From: an uncultured Clostridia bacterium
Lineage (GTDB): Bacteria > Bacillota > Clostridia > Christensenellales > Borkfalkiaceae
Assembly (NCBI GenBank): GCA_934254815.1
Contig: CAKQME010000019.1
Coordinates: 1-32,372 of the forward strand
Direction: 5' to 3'
DNA: 32,372 bases
The notes under the pieces were generated by a model. That model saw nothing but the letters and a program-made list of their open reading frames with translations, searched no databases and was not told the DNA's origin. This document shows, one piece after another, positions 23,069 through 31,259 of the stretch. The position numbers were made by a program, and so were the translations under genes. The number at the start of each line of letters is the position of its first letter. Position 1 is the stretch's first letter.

Positions 23069-23079
23069 CCTCCTAAGGG
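23069..23079 (+). repeat. attR core (11-bp direct repeat)
   Basis: CCTCCTAAGGG, the second copy of the core at 18783-18793. Just upstream, ACCCTA/TAGGGT (23045-23058) forms a short inverted repeat like an integrase core-binding site. Confidence 0.85.
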
Positions 23080-23113
23080 ACAATTGTGGGTTCGATTCCC
23101 GCAGGGAGTACCA
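23077..23113 (+). tRNA. tRNA-Arg(CCU), 3' half (gene split by insertion)
   Basis: GGGAC (3' anticodon strand), variable AATT, T-arm GTGGG-TTCGATT-CCCGC, acceptor strand AGGGAGT and ACCA. It completes the 5' half at 18753-18793. It has no promoter in this position and is separated from its 5' half by 4.3 kb. Confidence 0.9.
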
Positions 23114-23150
23114 AAAAGCGGCGGTTGCAAAATTGCAACCGCCGCTTTTT
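23113..23150 (+). terminator. Native terminator of the split tRNA
   Basis: An 18-bp stem AAAAAGCGGCGGTTGCAA with its complement, ending in TTTTT, immediately after CCA. Its presence supports the view that the 3' half belonged to a real chromosomal tRNA gene. Confidence 0.85.
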
Positions 23151-23372
23151 GGCACTTTCTCGAAATCAAACCCCGTTCGTCAATACGGCGTCAGCCGTAT
23201 TCTTGCCGAGGGACTCCCGCTTGCGGGAAACGGCAAATTCCCGCCACAATTATTTGCAAAATTGCAACCGCCGCTTTTTGGTGCTTTCTCGAAACCGAAC
23301 CTCGTTCGTCAATACGGCGTCAGCCGTATTCTTGCCGAGGGACTCCCGCTCGCGGGAAACGGCAAATTCCCG
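23125..23372. repeat. Two 129-bp tandem repeats with hairpins
   Basis: Unit 1 (23125-23253) and unit 2 (23254-23372, lacking the last bases) are about 95% identical. Each contains the palindrome AATACGGCGTCAGCCGTATT and a CCCGC-TTG-CGGG hairpin. The first unit begins inside the tRNA terminator, so the duplication copied part of it. Open frames across it (such as 23133-23375) encode the same string twice and have no ribosome site, so I treat the region as non-coding. From 23373 to 23570 I see nothing convincing. Confidence 0.85.
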
Positions 23373-23575
23373 TAGGATAAAACGACTTGTAGAAGTTTTT
23401 CAACTTTTTAAACCCGACTTTACGTTGTCAAGAAGAAATAAACGGAAAAGCTAAAGCAAAAGAATTTCTTGCTATGACGGCAGAAACGGCATATTTTATT
23501 TTTTAAGCCATTGCTGAAATATCCGTGTGCTTGTCGGTTCGATAATGGAAACATAAATAGTATATATAAAATTAC

Positions 23576-23604
23576 GCGGGCGTAAGCATTGTGCTTACGC
23601 CCGC
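23576..23604 (-). terminator. Terminator of the secreted-protein operon
   Basis: A perfect 13-bp stem GCGGGCGTAAGCA/TGCTTACGCCCGC with a 3-nt loop, followed on the minus strand by GTAATTTTATAT. It ends the transcript of the genes at 23629-26132. Confidence 0.75.
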
Positions 23605-23628
23605 GCGAGGTTTTGTTAATGTTATGTC

Positions 23629-23745
23629 TTACCAGATATCGTCATGAGTGTCTTCGTTAAGCTCATCATTTATATCGACACCCGAAGTGGTTATAACGTC
23701 ACCCATATCTAAAATTTCTAAATAAGGTTTTATATATTTACTCAT
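23629..23745 (-). CDS. 38-aa acidic peptide, coupled to the secreted protein gene
   Basis: The peptide begins MSKYIKPYLEILDMGDVITT and ends NEDTHDDIW. It has ten Asp/Glu in 38 residues and only three Lys, no signal peptide and no Cys. Its ATG shares a base with the stop codon of the large secreted protein (TAATG), and GGAGGG lies 6 bp before it, so translation is very probably coupled. A strong terminator follows 24 bp later. The layout, a short N-terminal 'KPYLEI' block followed by DVITTSG and an acidic tail, resembles small proteins I have seen in other Clostridia, but I cannot name a family. It could be a peptide precursor or a small partner protein. Confidence 0.75.
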   Translation of the reverse strand: MSKYIKPYLEILDMGDVITTSGVDINDELNEDTHDDIW

Positions 23746-26132
23746 TATTCACCCTCCTTACCGCTAAGCGTTTTGTTGTATTCGCTACGCAGATATTCGT
23801 AAACATTTTCACTGTAACACGAGTATACCGTTTCGCCCTCTTTTTCTGTTATCGAACTATCATTCTTAACCGCGTATTTATAATCGCCGCTTTCACTTGT
23901 CGATACGTCTTTTAACGCATTAAGCACTACCTCCGAATAACAACGCCCCGTATCGGCTTTTGTAGCGTCTATTCTGCCGACTGTTCCGTCTGCGTATTTG
24001 ATTTCTATATACGCCTGAGCGGTCATCTTTAAATTATAATGGTTTGATTTTATGTTGGTTATCGTGGCGTAAATTTGGTAAGTATCACCGACTAAATTGA
24101 AACCGTCTTTATGTGTTATTGTTACTTTTTCGTCTTGTCCCGCGGCGGATATTTCGGTTTTGAACACAGCGCCGTAGTTTTCCACTAATTCGCGTTCTGC
24201 TTTTGAAATTGTCGAATACCAGCGTATTCCGTTTACGGAATTTATTCTTACGCTTGCACCCGCCGCCATAGCGTAACTTTTAACAGTTATAGGTGTTACT
24301 TTGATATTATCTAAGTCATTACCATAAATATTATCATAATTATACAAACCGCTATAAGTTTCGCCTTGTATGTTGTAACCTATGAGAGTTTCTTCTCCAT
24401 CGTATGTAAGCTTTTTGGAATTCGCTTCGGTGAATTTAGTTACTTTGAAATTATCCATATACTCGTCGGTATATTGATATTGAACGCCGAAATAACCCTC
24501 AGTAGCAGTAAAAGCGTCGTTTTTATAATTGTTCAAAATCAATTGATTATTAACCATTATAGAAAGACTATTGTTGACGTATCTGAAAAGAATACTATAT
24601 TTTTTCGCTATTCCGTCTTTCTTTATGATTCCTGGATTATTAAATGCCGCAGTTCTGTCTGTATCGTTACCGTCGTGAGAATAGAGTTTAATTCCCGTTG
24701 CGTTGATATAGAAATAATATGAGCCTGTTCGTCTTTCAAGTGTTCCTGAAGCTGTGGGAACCATTAAACCAATTCTTACGGGTTGAGAATTTGCACCTTC
24801 GATATTAGAACCTAAGAATAAATCGTAAGAAATTTCAAAGTTGCCCGACAGTTTTTCTTGATAATAGGCAACAGTCCATGCGCCTGTCGTTTTTATTACA
24901 ACATTGTTATCTTCAGGAAGATATACGCTTGTTGCTTTATCTCCGAATTGTCCAGCCGCTTCGATATCCGAGTCTTCTATGTTAAATTCAGAATAGGTGA
25001 TATTGCTTATTGTGTCACCCGTCCGCATAGATCTGAAAGCAAGATATCCCTCAGTGTTTGTCATTGTCTGTCCGTTTACAATAAGCACATCGTTTACTGT
25101 CGTATATAATTTACCGCAGAAATATATCATTTTAAAATTATATACTTTTACATCTCCGGCAGTTGTTCCGCGCTTAATATCCGATACAGTATTATTGCCA
25201 TCTATTTCGCAACCGTTTTCTGTTATTGAATAAAAATAATAACCATTACCACTAAGAATATCTACCGATTTTTCACCGTTAAGCCCGCTGAATAATGCAA
25301 TTCTTGAAGCCCCACCCGCACTGTTTATGTGTGGTTGTAATGCAATTTTAAAAGAAAGGGTAAAATCGCCGGACAATTTTTTATTATAAGCAAATGCCTT
25401 AGCCCAGGTCGTATTGCTTCTTATTCCCTCGTCGCCTCCGTCAAAATATCCTACAACATACTCGGTAGAATCGGCAATAATAAAATTATTCAGAACCGAA
25501 GAAGTAGTAAATGGTTTTACTCTGAAATTATCAACATAATCATCCACGCTTGAAGAACATAAAGCAAAATATTTTGTCTGCGCGGTTTCTAATTTACTTT
25601 CTAAATCGGACAATATCTGCGTGTCATTTACTACTACCGAAAGTTTATTGTTGACATATATAAACGTGAAATGGTATTTACCGTCAAGACTTTCATTTAT
25701 CGTAATACCGTCGGCAATCTTAATATTATTACTTTTTACCGTAACAGCTCTTTCTTTTGTAATGCTAACATAAAAAGCTCCCGATTCCGGAACGGCGTGA
25801 TTTATATTTTCGCCCTCGCCGCTTACACCCGGAAATAACGTATATCTCACTTCTCCGTTACCTATAACAGAATCAAACTCAACAACAAAATCGCCGGTTA
25901 ATTCTTTGTTGTAATAGGTACTATAGTAGTTGCCTCCCACATAGTGACCGTTGGATATAGTCCAACCTGACCAGCCCTTAGAAAAATTGTCGGTTCCTGT
26001 TTCGAAATCGTCAAAAGTTTCAACTAATCCGTCGGCTTTTACTTCCGTCGGAGAAGTGAAAAACATAGACAACCCAAGACATAAACAGACCGAGGCAATC
26101 AGCGCGGTTAAAGCGCAAATTATCTTTTTCAT
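23745..26132 (-). CDS. Secreted protein with three lectin-like repeats
   Basis: A 795-aa protein. The signal peptide (1-34; KKIICALTALIASVCLCLG, cleavage near VKADG) directs export. Three related segments follow (about 40-210, 225-395, 400-595). Each has 'L-[ST]-G-[DN]-F', then a block with YFYSI or FYVSI, then '[YF]VNN-LS-[VM]-VN'-type strands ending 'DNF-V-F', typical of a concanavalin A/LamG-like jelly roll. The C-terminal part (about 640-795) has GASVRINSVNGIRWYSTIS, a domain I associate with secreted proteins of gut Clostridia. No LPXTG or membrane anchor is seen, so it is released or held non-covalently. Sugar binding on host or dietary glycans is likely; no catalytic domain is visible. 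Confidence 0.82.
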   Translation of the reverse strand: MKKIICALTALIASVCLCLGLSMFFTSPTEVKADGLVETFDDFETGTDNFSKGWSGWTISNGHYVGGNYYSTYYNKELTGDFVVEFDSVIGNGEVRYTLFPGVSGEGENINHAVPESGAFYVSITKERAVTVKSNNIKIADGITINESLDGKYHFTFIYVNNKLSVVVNDTQILSDLESKLETAQTKYFALCSSSVDDYVDNFRVKPFTTSSVLNNFIIADSTEYVVGYFDGGDEGIRSNTTWAKAFAYNKKLSGDFTLSFKIALQPHINSAGGASRIALFSGLNGEKSVDILSGNGYYFYSITENGCEIDGNNTVSDIKRGTTAGDVKVYNFKMIYFCGKLYTTVNDVLIVNGQTMTNTEGYLAFRSMRTGDTISNITYSEFNIEDSDIEAAGQFGDKATSVYLPEDNNVVIKTTGAWTVAYYQEKLSGNFEISYDLFLGSNIEGANSQPVRIGLMVPTASGTLERRTGSYYFYINATGIKLYSHDGNDTDRTAAFNNPGIIKKDGIAKKYSILFRYVNNSLSIMVNNQLILNNYKNDAFTATEGYFGVQYQYTDEYMDNFKVTKFTEANSKKLTYDGEETLIGYNIQGETYSGLYNYDNIYGNDLDNIKVTPITVKSYAMAAGASVRINSVNGIRWYSTISKAERELVENYGAVFKTEISAAGQDEKVTITHKDGFNLVGDTYQIYATITNIKSNHYNLKMTAQAYIEIKYADGTVGRIDATKADTGRCYSEVVLNALKDVSTSESGDYKYAVKNDSSITEKEGETVYSCYSENVYEYLRSEYNKTLSGKEGE

Positions 26133-26183
26133 CTTTTTTACTCCCTTTTAACGCACTTTTGCGTTATAAATTTTTCTGAAAAC

Positions 26184-26212
26184 ATTGTAACACGCCCAAA
26201 ATTGTTTGTAAA
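26184..26212 (-). promoter_or_regulatory. Promoter of the secreted-protein operon
   Basis: On the minus strand, TTTACA (26207-26212) and TACAAT (26184-26189), 17 bp apart. AACGCA/TGCGTT can form a small hairpin in the leader. The ribosome site GGGAG lies before the ATG at 26132. Confidence 0.65.
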
Positions 26213-26375
26213 TACCCCCTTGTTGACAAAAGTTATACTCTCGTTGTTAAATCGGCGTAACAACAAAGAAATTATATCGGAAACGGCTATCAACCACCGA
26301 AAAACTGTCGTTTTTGTGCAGTTTTGTATATTTTTTTAATATTCGGCTTGATTTCGCTTATAAACTATGATAGTA

Positions 26376-26381
26376 TATAAT
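26376..26381 (+). promoter_or_regulatory. -10 element before the 276-aa membrane protein
   Basis: A perfect TATAAT, but no good -35 at 16-18 bp. The rest of 26213-26464 has no visible gene. Confidence 0.4.
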
Positions 26382-26464
26382 CAGTCAGGCTATATCAACA
26401 AGACGTATCAGACATAAGTTTTTTATATATATAATCATAAAATATAGCAGACAGGGAGATTACA

Positions 26465-27295
26465 ATGAGTGTAAAATTCAATAAAGCAAAACCTTTCAGT
26501 AAAATTCTGATTTCCGTATTTTTGTTGGCGATAGTTTATATCGCGGCAAGATTTGCAGTGATAAATCAGTCAACCGAGCGGATAATCGACTTATACGCAA
26601 CTTTCGGAAAATTCATATGCGAATACGATATTATTCTTATATCGATTATTCTCGGCGTGAATTTACTTGAATTGATAGATTATTTTGTAAATTCCAAACG
26701 AGACGAAGCAATCAATGCCAATTATGAATATCTTATGGGGCATATAGGTTTTCTTACCTTTTTCAAACAGTATTTTGCACCGATGTTTGCAAAAGGTCCG
26801 TATATATTCGCAACCGAAGATAAAAATTTTTCATTTATAAGAAAATTAGTTAATTTTATTGTGGGAATAATCAAGTTTGCGTTCTGGCTTGTAATGATAT
26901 TGCTGTTTATCGCTATGGCGAGTAAACAGGAAGTAAAAGATACCGTAATAAACGGAAATAAAGATTATATTTTTACCGCGCTTGTACTCTTTGCATGTAT
27001 CAATTGCAATATTTTTATATATGTATTGTATAAAATATCTCCGTTATACTCGTCAAGGACGTATGAAGTAGTAACCTATTATAGCGACGGTTCGGTGACT
27101 GCCGAAACGAAGTCGCAAAGCAATTTTGTGGCAATGCTTATATTGTCGGCGTTTATTTACATATATTTCAGCGTATTTTATTTTTCATGTATGTCTACGA
27201 AATTAAAAAGAATAATCGAGACCGACAGGTTCTGCAGATTTCTCAAAAAGTGCGGCGACAACGAAAGCATACTCGCTTTTTATCGTGAAAAATAA
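26465..27295 (+). CDS. Multi-pass membrane protein of unknown function
   Basis: A 276-aa protein not recognised. Hydrophobic segments lie at about 13-30, 52-70, 130-155, 168-190 and 222-245, so four or five membrane passes. A soluble loop (about 72-125) sits between the second and third, and the charged C-terminus ends KKCGDNESILAFYREK. GGGAG lies 9 bp before the ATG. It stands alone between two terminator-bounded units. It is divergent from the secreted lectin-like gene, which may mean a related role, but nothing in the sequence shows it. Confidence 0.7.
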   Translation: MSVKFNKAKPFSKILISVFLLAIVYIAARFAVINQSTERIIDLYATFGKFICEYDIILISIILGVNLLELIDYFVNSKRDEAINANYEYLMGHIGFLTFFKQYFAPMFAKGPYIFATEDKNFSFIRKLVNFIVGIIKFAFWLVMILLFIAMASKQEVKDTVINGNKDYIFTALVLFACINCNIFIYVLYKISPLYSSRTYEVVTYYSDGSVTAETKSQSNFVAMLILSAFIYIYFSVFYFSCMSTKLKRIIETDRFCRFLKKCGDNESILAFYREK

Positions 27296-27327
27296 TCGTA
27301 ACCGACTTTTAAAACGAAAATTTATAT

Positions 27328-27364
27328 AAAAAAAATCTCAGGCGGGAACCTGAGATTTTTTTAT
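27328..27364. terminator. Bidirectional terminator
   Basis: The stem AATCTCAGG/CCTGAGATT with a 6-nt loop is flanked by an A-run and a T-run, so it can end both the membrane-protein gene and, from the other side, glnN. Confidence 0.9.
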
Positions 27365-27381
27365 AAAATTGTTATATTCTA

Positions 27382-29463
27382 TCAGTATTTGACACTGTTT
27401 AATAAATCGACGTACGTCGGGAAAGCCCATTCGTTTCTTCCGACGTTTTCTTCCAACTCGTCGCAGAAACTACGCAGATATTCCATTTTACTCTTTATTA
27501 CGTCTTTATGATATACCGCGCTTTCATTCTCGTCGTCTATATCCGCAACGGCTTTTAAACCGTCTTCCAACATTCCTACGGCTTTATAGGCTTCGTTCGT
27601 AAGTTTCGACACCTTTTCAAGCATCTTCTTTTCGGCAACCGCGTCTACCTTAGCCGCTTCTTTATAATAAATTTCTTCCGATAATCCTTTCTGATACTTT
27701 ACTACGGCGGGGATAATTTCGCGCTTAGCCATCCAGAGCATAGTGCGAGCTTCGATATCGAGCGTTTTAACGTATCTGTCGAGCTTGATTTCGTATCTGC
27801 TCTTCATTTCGGTACCGGTGAAAACTCCGTGTTTTTCGAAAGTCGTTACGTTTTTGTTATCGAGATATGCGGAAAGAGCGTCTACCGTGGTGGGCATATT
27901 AGTAAGCCCTCTTCTCGCGGCTTCGGCTTTCCATTCCTCCGAATAGTTATTGCCGTTGAAAATTATTCTCTCGTGCTTTTTGAACGTATCGCGCAAAATA
28001 TCGTCGAGCTTGTTTACTCCGCGTTTTTCTATTTCGGCGGCGAGCAGGTCGAGTTCTTCGGCTACGATTGTATTTAAAACAAGGTTCGCGCCCGCAGACG
28101 ACATATCCGAGCCGACCATTCTGAACTCGAATTTATTGCCCGTAAACGCAAACGGCGAAGTTCTGTTACGGTCGGTGTTATCTTTGGTATAAACTATGTT
28201 TCCGCCGACTTTAGACTGAGCTTTTACCTTTTCTTTGCCGGCTTTTCCGCTCATAAACGAGTCGATTACTTCTTCCATATCCGTACCGACGAACATCGAG
28301 ACGATTGCCGGGGGAGCTTCGTTGCCGCCCAGACGGTTATCGTTGCTCGGTGAAGCGACCGAAACTCTCAGCATATCCTGATAATCATCCACGGCGGCTA
28401 CAACAGCGGCGAAGAAAGTCATGAATTTTTTGTTTTCTCCGGGCTTTTTACCGGGGTTCAACAGATTTTCGCCGTCGGAAGTCGCTATCGACCAGTTGTT
28501 ATGCTTTCCGCTTCCGTTTATTCCCGCAAAGGGCTTTTCGTTTAACAGACAGACCATTCCGTGCTTATTCGCAACCGATTTCATAACCGACATAGTGATC
28601 TGATTCTGATCTACGGCTAAGTTGGCGGTGGTGTATACGCAGGCGAGTTCGTGTTGAGCGGGCGCGACTTCGTTATGCTTGGTTTTGGCGTAAACGCCGA
28701 GTTTCCAAAGCTCTCTGTCAAGGTCGTTCATATAATCCCATACTCTCGACTTGATTTTGCCGAAATAGTGATCTTCGAGCTCCTGACCCTTAGGCGGTTT
28801 CGCGCCGAAAAGCGTTCTGCCGCAGTTTATAAGGTCTACGCGTTTTTCGTAAGCCGCTTTATCTATAAGGAAATATTCCTGCTCGATACCGACGTTAGCC
28901 ATAACGTGTTTAGGAACGTTTTCTCCGAGCAACTTCAATATGTTTTTCGCGCTTTTATCAAGCGTTTCTATACTTCTGAGCAGGGGAGCTTTTTTATCCA
29001 GCGATTCGCCGCCGTAAGAGCAGAAAACCGTGGGTATATAGAGCGAGCCGTCTTTTACGAACGCCGAAGAGTTCGGGTCGAAAGAAGTATAGCCTCTCGC
29101 TTCGAAAGTGGCGCGCAGACCGCCCGACGGAAAGCTCGACGCGTCGGGTTCGCCTTTTATCAGGTTTTTACCCGAAAACCGCTCTATAGTGCCGTTTGCG
29201 GCAGGTTCGATAAACGCTTCGTGTTTCTCGGCGGTAACGCCCGTCATAGGCTGAAACCAATGCGTATAGTGGGTTGCGCCCTTTTCTATAGCCCATTCTT
29301 TCATAGCCGCCGCAAGCTCGTCGGCAAGGGGGCGTTCCATAGGAACGTTCTCGTCGATGCAACGGTGAAATTCGTTATACGCCTCTTCGGAAAGGCGTTT
29401 TTTCATCTCTTCGTCCGTAAAGACGTTTTCCGCAAAATGTTCGGATACTCTGAAATTTTCCAT
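27382..29463 (-). CDS. glnN: Glutamine synthetase type III
   Basis: A 693-aa GSIII, the long hexameric/dodecameric form common in Bacteroidetes and Clostridia, making glutamine from glutamate, ammonia and ATP. Family marks: N-terminal FRVSEHFAENVFTDEEM, THYTHWFQPMTG (substrate region), GIEQEYFLID (metal-binding Glu pair), NEVAPAQHE, GINGSGKHNNWS (glutamate and ATP contacts) and NRTSPFAFTGNKFEFRMVGS. It starts 1 bp after pyrG's stop, with its ribosome site (AAAGGAG) inside the pyrG end. Pairing with CTP synthase puts a glutamine maker right after a glutamine consumer. Confidence 0.97.
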   Translation of the reverse strand: MENFRVSEHFAENVFTDEEMKKRLSEEAYNEFHRCIDENVPMERPLADELAAAMKEWAIEKGATHYTHWFQPMTGVTAEKHEAFIEPAANGTIERFSGKNLIKGEPDASSFPSGGLRATFEARGYTSFDPNSSAFVKDGSLYIPTVFCSYGGESLDKKAPLLRSIETLDKSAKNILKLLGENVPKHVMANVGIEQEYFLIDKAAYEKRVDLINCGRTLFGAKPPKGQELEDHYFGKIKSRVWDYMNDLDRELWKLGVYAKTKHNEVAPAQHELACVYTTANLAVDQNQITMSVMKSVANKHGMVCLLNEKPFAGINGSGKHNNWSIATSDGENLLNPGKKPGENKKFMTFFAAVVAAVDDYQDMLRVSVASPSNDNRLGGNEAPPAIVSMFVGTDMEEVIDSFMSGKAGKEKVKAQSKVGGNIVYTKDNTDRNRTSPFAFTGNKFEFRMVGSDMSSAGANLVLNTIVAEELDLLAAEIEKRGVNKLDDILRDTFKKHERIIFNGNNYSEEWKAEAARRGLTNMPTTVDALSAYLDNKNVTTFEKHGVFTGTEMKSRYEIKLDRYVKTLDIEARTMLWMAKREIIPAVVKYQKGLSEEIYYKEAAKVDAVAEKKMLEKVSKLTNEAYKAVGMLEDGLKAVADIDDENESAVYHKDVIKSKMEYLRSFCDELEENVGRNEWAFPTYVDLLNSVKY

Positions 29464-29464
29464 G

Positions 29465-31069
29465 TTACTCCTTTGTTTTTAAACTATTTTCTATAAGCCC
29501 TTTAAAGAGCGGGTGCGCGTTGTCGGGGCGGGACTTGAATTCGGGGTGGAACTGACAACCTATATAATACGGGTGGTCGCTCACTTCGACCGTTTCGACA
29601 AGTCTGCCGTCGGGCGAAGTACCCGATAATGTCAAGCCGCCGTTTTCGAAATCGCTTCTGAATTCGTTATTGAATTCGTATCTGTGGCGGTGGCGTTCGG
29701 ATATACTCGTTTTGCCGTAAGCCGCGGCTATTTTCGTACCAGCTTTAAGTTCGCAGGGGTACGCGCCGAGCCTCATAGTTCCGCCTTTGTTGCTGATATT
29801 TTTCTGTTCGGGCATAAGGTCGATAACCCTGTATTCGGAGTTTTCGTCGAACTCGCCCGAAGTTGCGTTTTTAAACCCTAAGACGTCTCTCGCGTACTCG
29901 ATAACCATCATCTGCATACCGAGACATATTCCGAGACAGGGTATTTTGTTTTCTCTGGCGTATCTGCAAGTTTCAATCATTCCCTCGGTGGCGCGATTGC
30001 CGAAGCCTCCGGGAATAATTATGCCGTTTACGCCTTTGAAAATTTCTTTTTCGGTCTTTTTGTTGATAGTTTCGCTGTCGACCCAACGTATTTTTACCTG
30101 CGCGCCGCAAGCGTAGCCGCCCGCTTTCAAGGCTTCCACGACGGACAAATACGCGTCGTGAAGATGAACGTATTTGCCGACAAGCGCGATTTCCACGTTC
30201 TTTTTAGCCGTTTTTACGGTGTGGATAAACGCCCGCCAGTCTTTAAGGTCGGTTCTGCCTTTCAGTTTGAGTTTACGCGCCACCACTTTGTCGAGTCCGT
30301 TTTTGTGGAGTTCGAGCGGGGCTTCGTAAAGACAACCCATAGTGACGTCGGAAATAACGCAATCTTCGTCGACGTTTCCGAAAAGAGCGATTTTACGGCG
30401 TATATCTTCGCCCACTTCGCCGTCGGAACGTACTATTATAATATCGGGAGAAATGCCTATGCCGCGAAGTTCGCTGACGCTGTGCTGAGTGGGTTTGGAT
30501 TTGTATTCGTCCGAGCCGGATATGTAAGGTACAAGGCAGACGTGAATAAACACGCAGTTTTCTCTGCCGACGTCGTAAGAATATTGACGGATAGCTTCGA
30601 GAAAGTGGCTCGATTCGATATCGCCTATCGTACCGCCGATTTCGGTTATTACAACGTCGGCTTGGGTCTTTTCGGCGTTTTTACGGATAAAGCGTTTGGT
30701 TTCGTCGGTGACGTGCGGAATAATCTGCACGGTTTTGCCGAGATATTCGCCTTTTCTCTCCCTCTCGATTACCGAGTAGAATACTTTACCCGAAGTAAGG
30801 TTAGACAACTTATTTAAATTTATCCCCGTAAAACGTTCGTAGTGTCCGAGATCGAGGTCGGTTTCCGCGCCGTCGTCGGTGACGAAAACCTCGCCGTGTT
30901 CGAGAGGGTTCATCGTACCCGGATCTACGTTCATGTAGGGGTCGAATTTTTGTACGGCTATGGTGTAGCCGCGCTGTCGAAGCAGTCTGCCGAGCGAAGC
31001 CGCCACGATGCCTTTTCCGAGACCCGATACGACCCCTCCCGTTACGAAAACGTACTTAGTATTCTTCAT
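29465..31069 (-). CDS. pyrG: CTP synthase
   Basis: A 534-aa enzyme converting UTP to CTP with glutamine as nitrogen donor. The synthetase domain begins KYVFVTGGVVSGLGKGI (P-loop) and has DPYMNVDPGTMNP, EHGEVFVTDDG and the UTP/CTP-binding LSNLTSGKVF. The class I glutamine amidotransferase domain has GGFGNR, nucleophile Cys in CLGICLGMQ, and the His/Glu pair in CQFHPEF. Length is normal. AGGAGA precedes the ATG. It is first in the pyrG-glnN operon, and its long leader contains a probable attenuator. Confidence 0.98.
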   Translation of the reverse strand: MKNTKYVFVTGGVVSGLGKGIVAASLGRLLRQRGYTIAVQKFDPYMNVDPGTMNPLEHGEVFVTDDGAETDLDLGHYERFTGINLNKLSNLTSGKVFYSVIERERKGEYLGKTVQIIPHVTDETKRFIRKNAEKTQADVVITEIGGTIGDIESSHFLEAIRQYSYDVGRENCVFIHVCLVPYISGSDEYKSKPTQHSVSELRGIGISPDIIIVRSDGEVGEDIRRKIALFGNVDEDCVISDVTMGCLYEAPLELHKNGLDKVVARKLKLKGRTDLKDWRAFIHTVKTAKKNVEIALVGKYVHLHDAYLSVVEALKAGGYACGAQVKIRWVDSETINKKTEKEIFKGVNGIIIPGGFGNRATEGMIETCRYARENKIPCLGICLGMQMMVIEYARDVLGFKNATSGEFDENSEYRVIDLMPEQKNISNKGGTMRLGAYPCELKAGTKIAAAYGKTSISERHRHRYEFNNEFRSDFENGGLTLSGTSPDGRLVETVEVSDHPYYIGCQFHPEFKSRPDNAHPLFKGLIENSLKTKE

Positions 31070-31142
31070 ATAAATTTCTCCTGTAAAAGTTGTACAAATT
31101 TTATTTTTTTACGAAAATTCTATGCAAAAAGCGGTATTTTTT

Positions 31143-31208
31143 GCCTTAAAAAAACAAAAAAGGGCGTTTTTTTTTAAGGACTTTTTATCGCCCTCAAAAA
31201 AATCGCCC
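31143..31208 (-). promoter_or_regulatory. Possible attenuator in the pyrG leader
   Basis: On the minus strand, AGGGCG (31189-31194) can pair with CGCCCT (31161-31166), followed by TTTTTTGTTTTTTT (31147-31160). That is an intrinsic terminator shape about 75 bp before pyrG. A second GGGCG (31204-31208) can compete for the same partner, and CCTTAAAAAAA/TTTTTTTAAGG offers an alternative stem. The known Bacillus pyrG attenuator uses GGG-start reiteration; the predicted start here is not GGG, so the mechanism would differ. Confidence 0.5.
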
Positions 31209-31259
31209 GAAATGACTTTCAGCATCGCGCGGTTAAGCGCGTTTCAAAACAAGCAATAT

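Larger units (their letters stand above)
18783..23079. mobile_element. 4.3-kb integrative element in tRNA-Arg(CCU), no integrase
   Basis: It is bounded by the direct repeat CCTCCTAAGGG at 18783-18793 and 23069-23079, the anticodon loop and stem of the target tRNA. Contents: integrase-type arm repeats at both ends, an intact tRNA-Arg(CCU), a broken HTH replication-initiator gene, an XRE repressor, hipBA and a CoiA-like gene. Joining the ends on paper gives an attP in which GCAAACCCT (23041-23049) and AGGGTTTGC (18790-18798) form an inverted repeat around the core. No tyrosine or serine recombinase is encoded, so it is either decayed or mobilised in trans. Coding is more AT-rich than in the flanks. 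Confidence 0.85.

Noticed and set aside
23084..23454. Overlapping plus-strand open frames of 80-122 codons
   Set aside because: They run through the tRNA 3' half, its terminator and the 129-bp tandem repeat, repeat the same string twice, and have no ribosome site.
23389..23505. Short open frame ending ...AKEFLAMTAETAYFIF
   Set aside because: It reads like protein but has no start codon or ribosome site after the preceding stop. It may be a gene remnant, but too little is left to support it.
28651..29496. 281-codon plus-strand open frame inside glnN
   Set aside because: Antisense shadow of a conserved enzyme; the protein is rich in Phe/Arg/Val with no recognisable motif.
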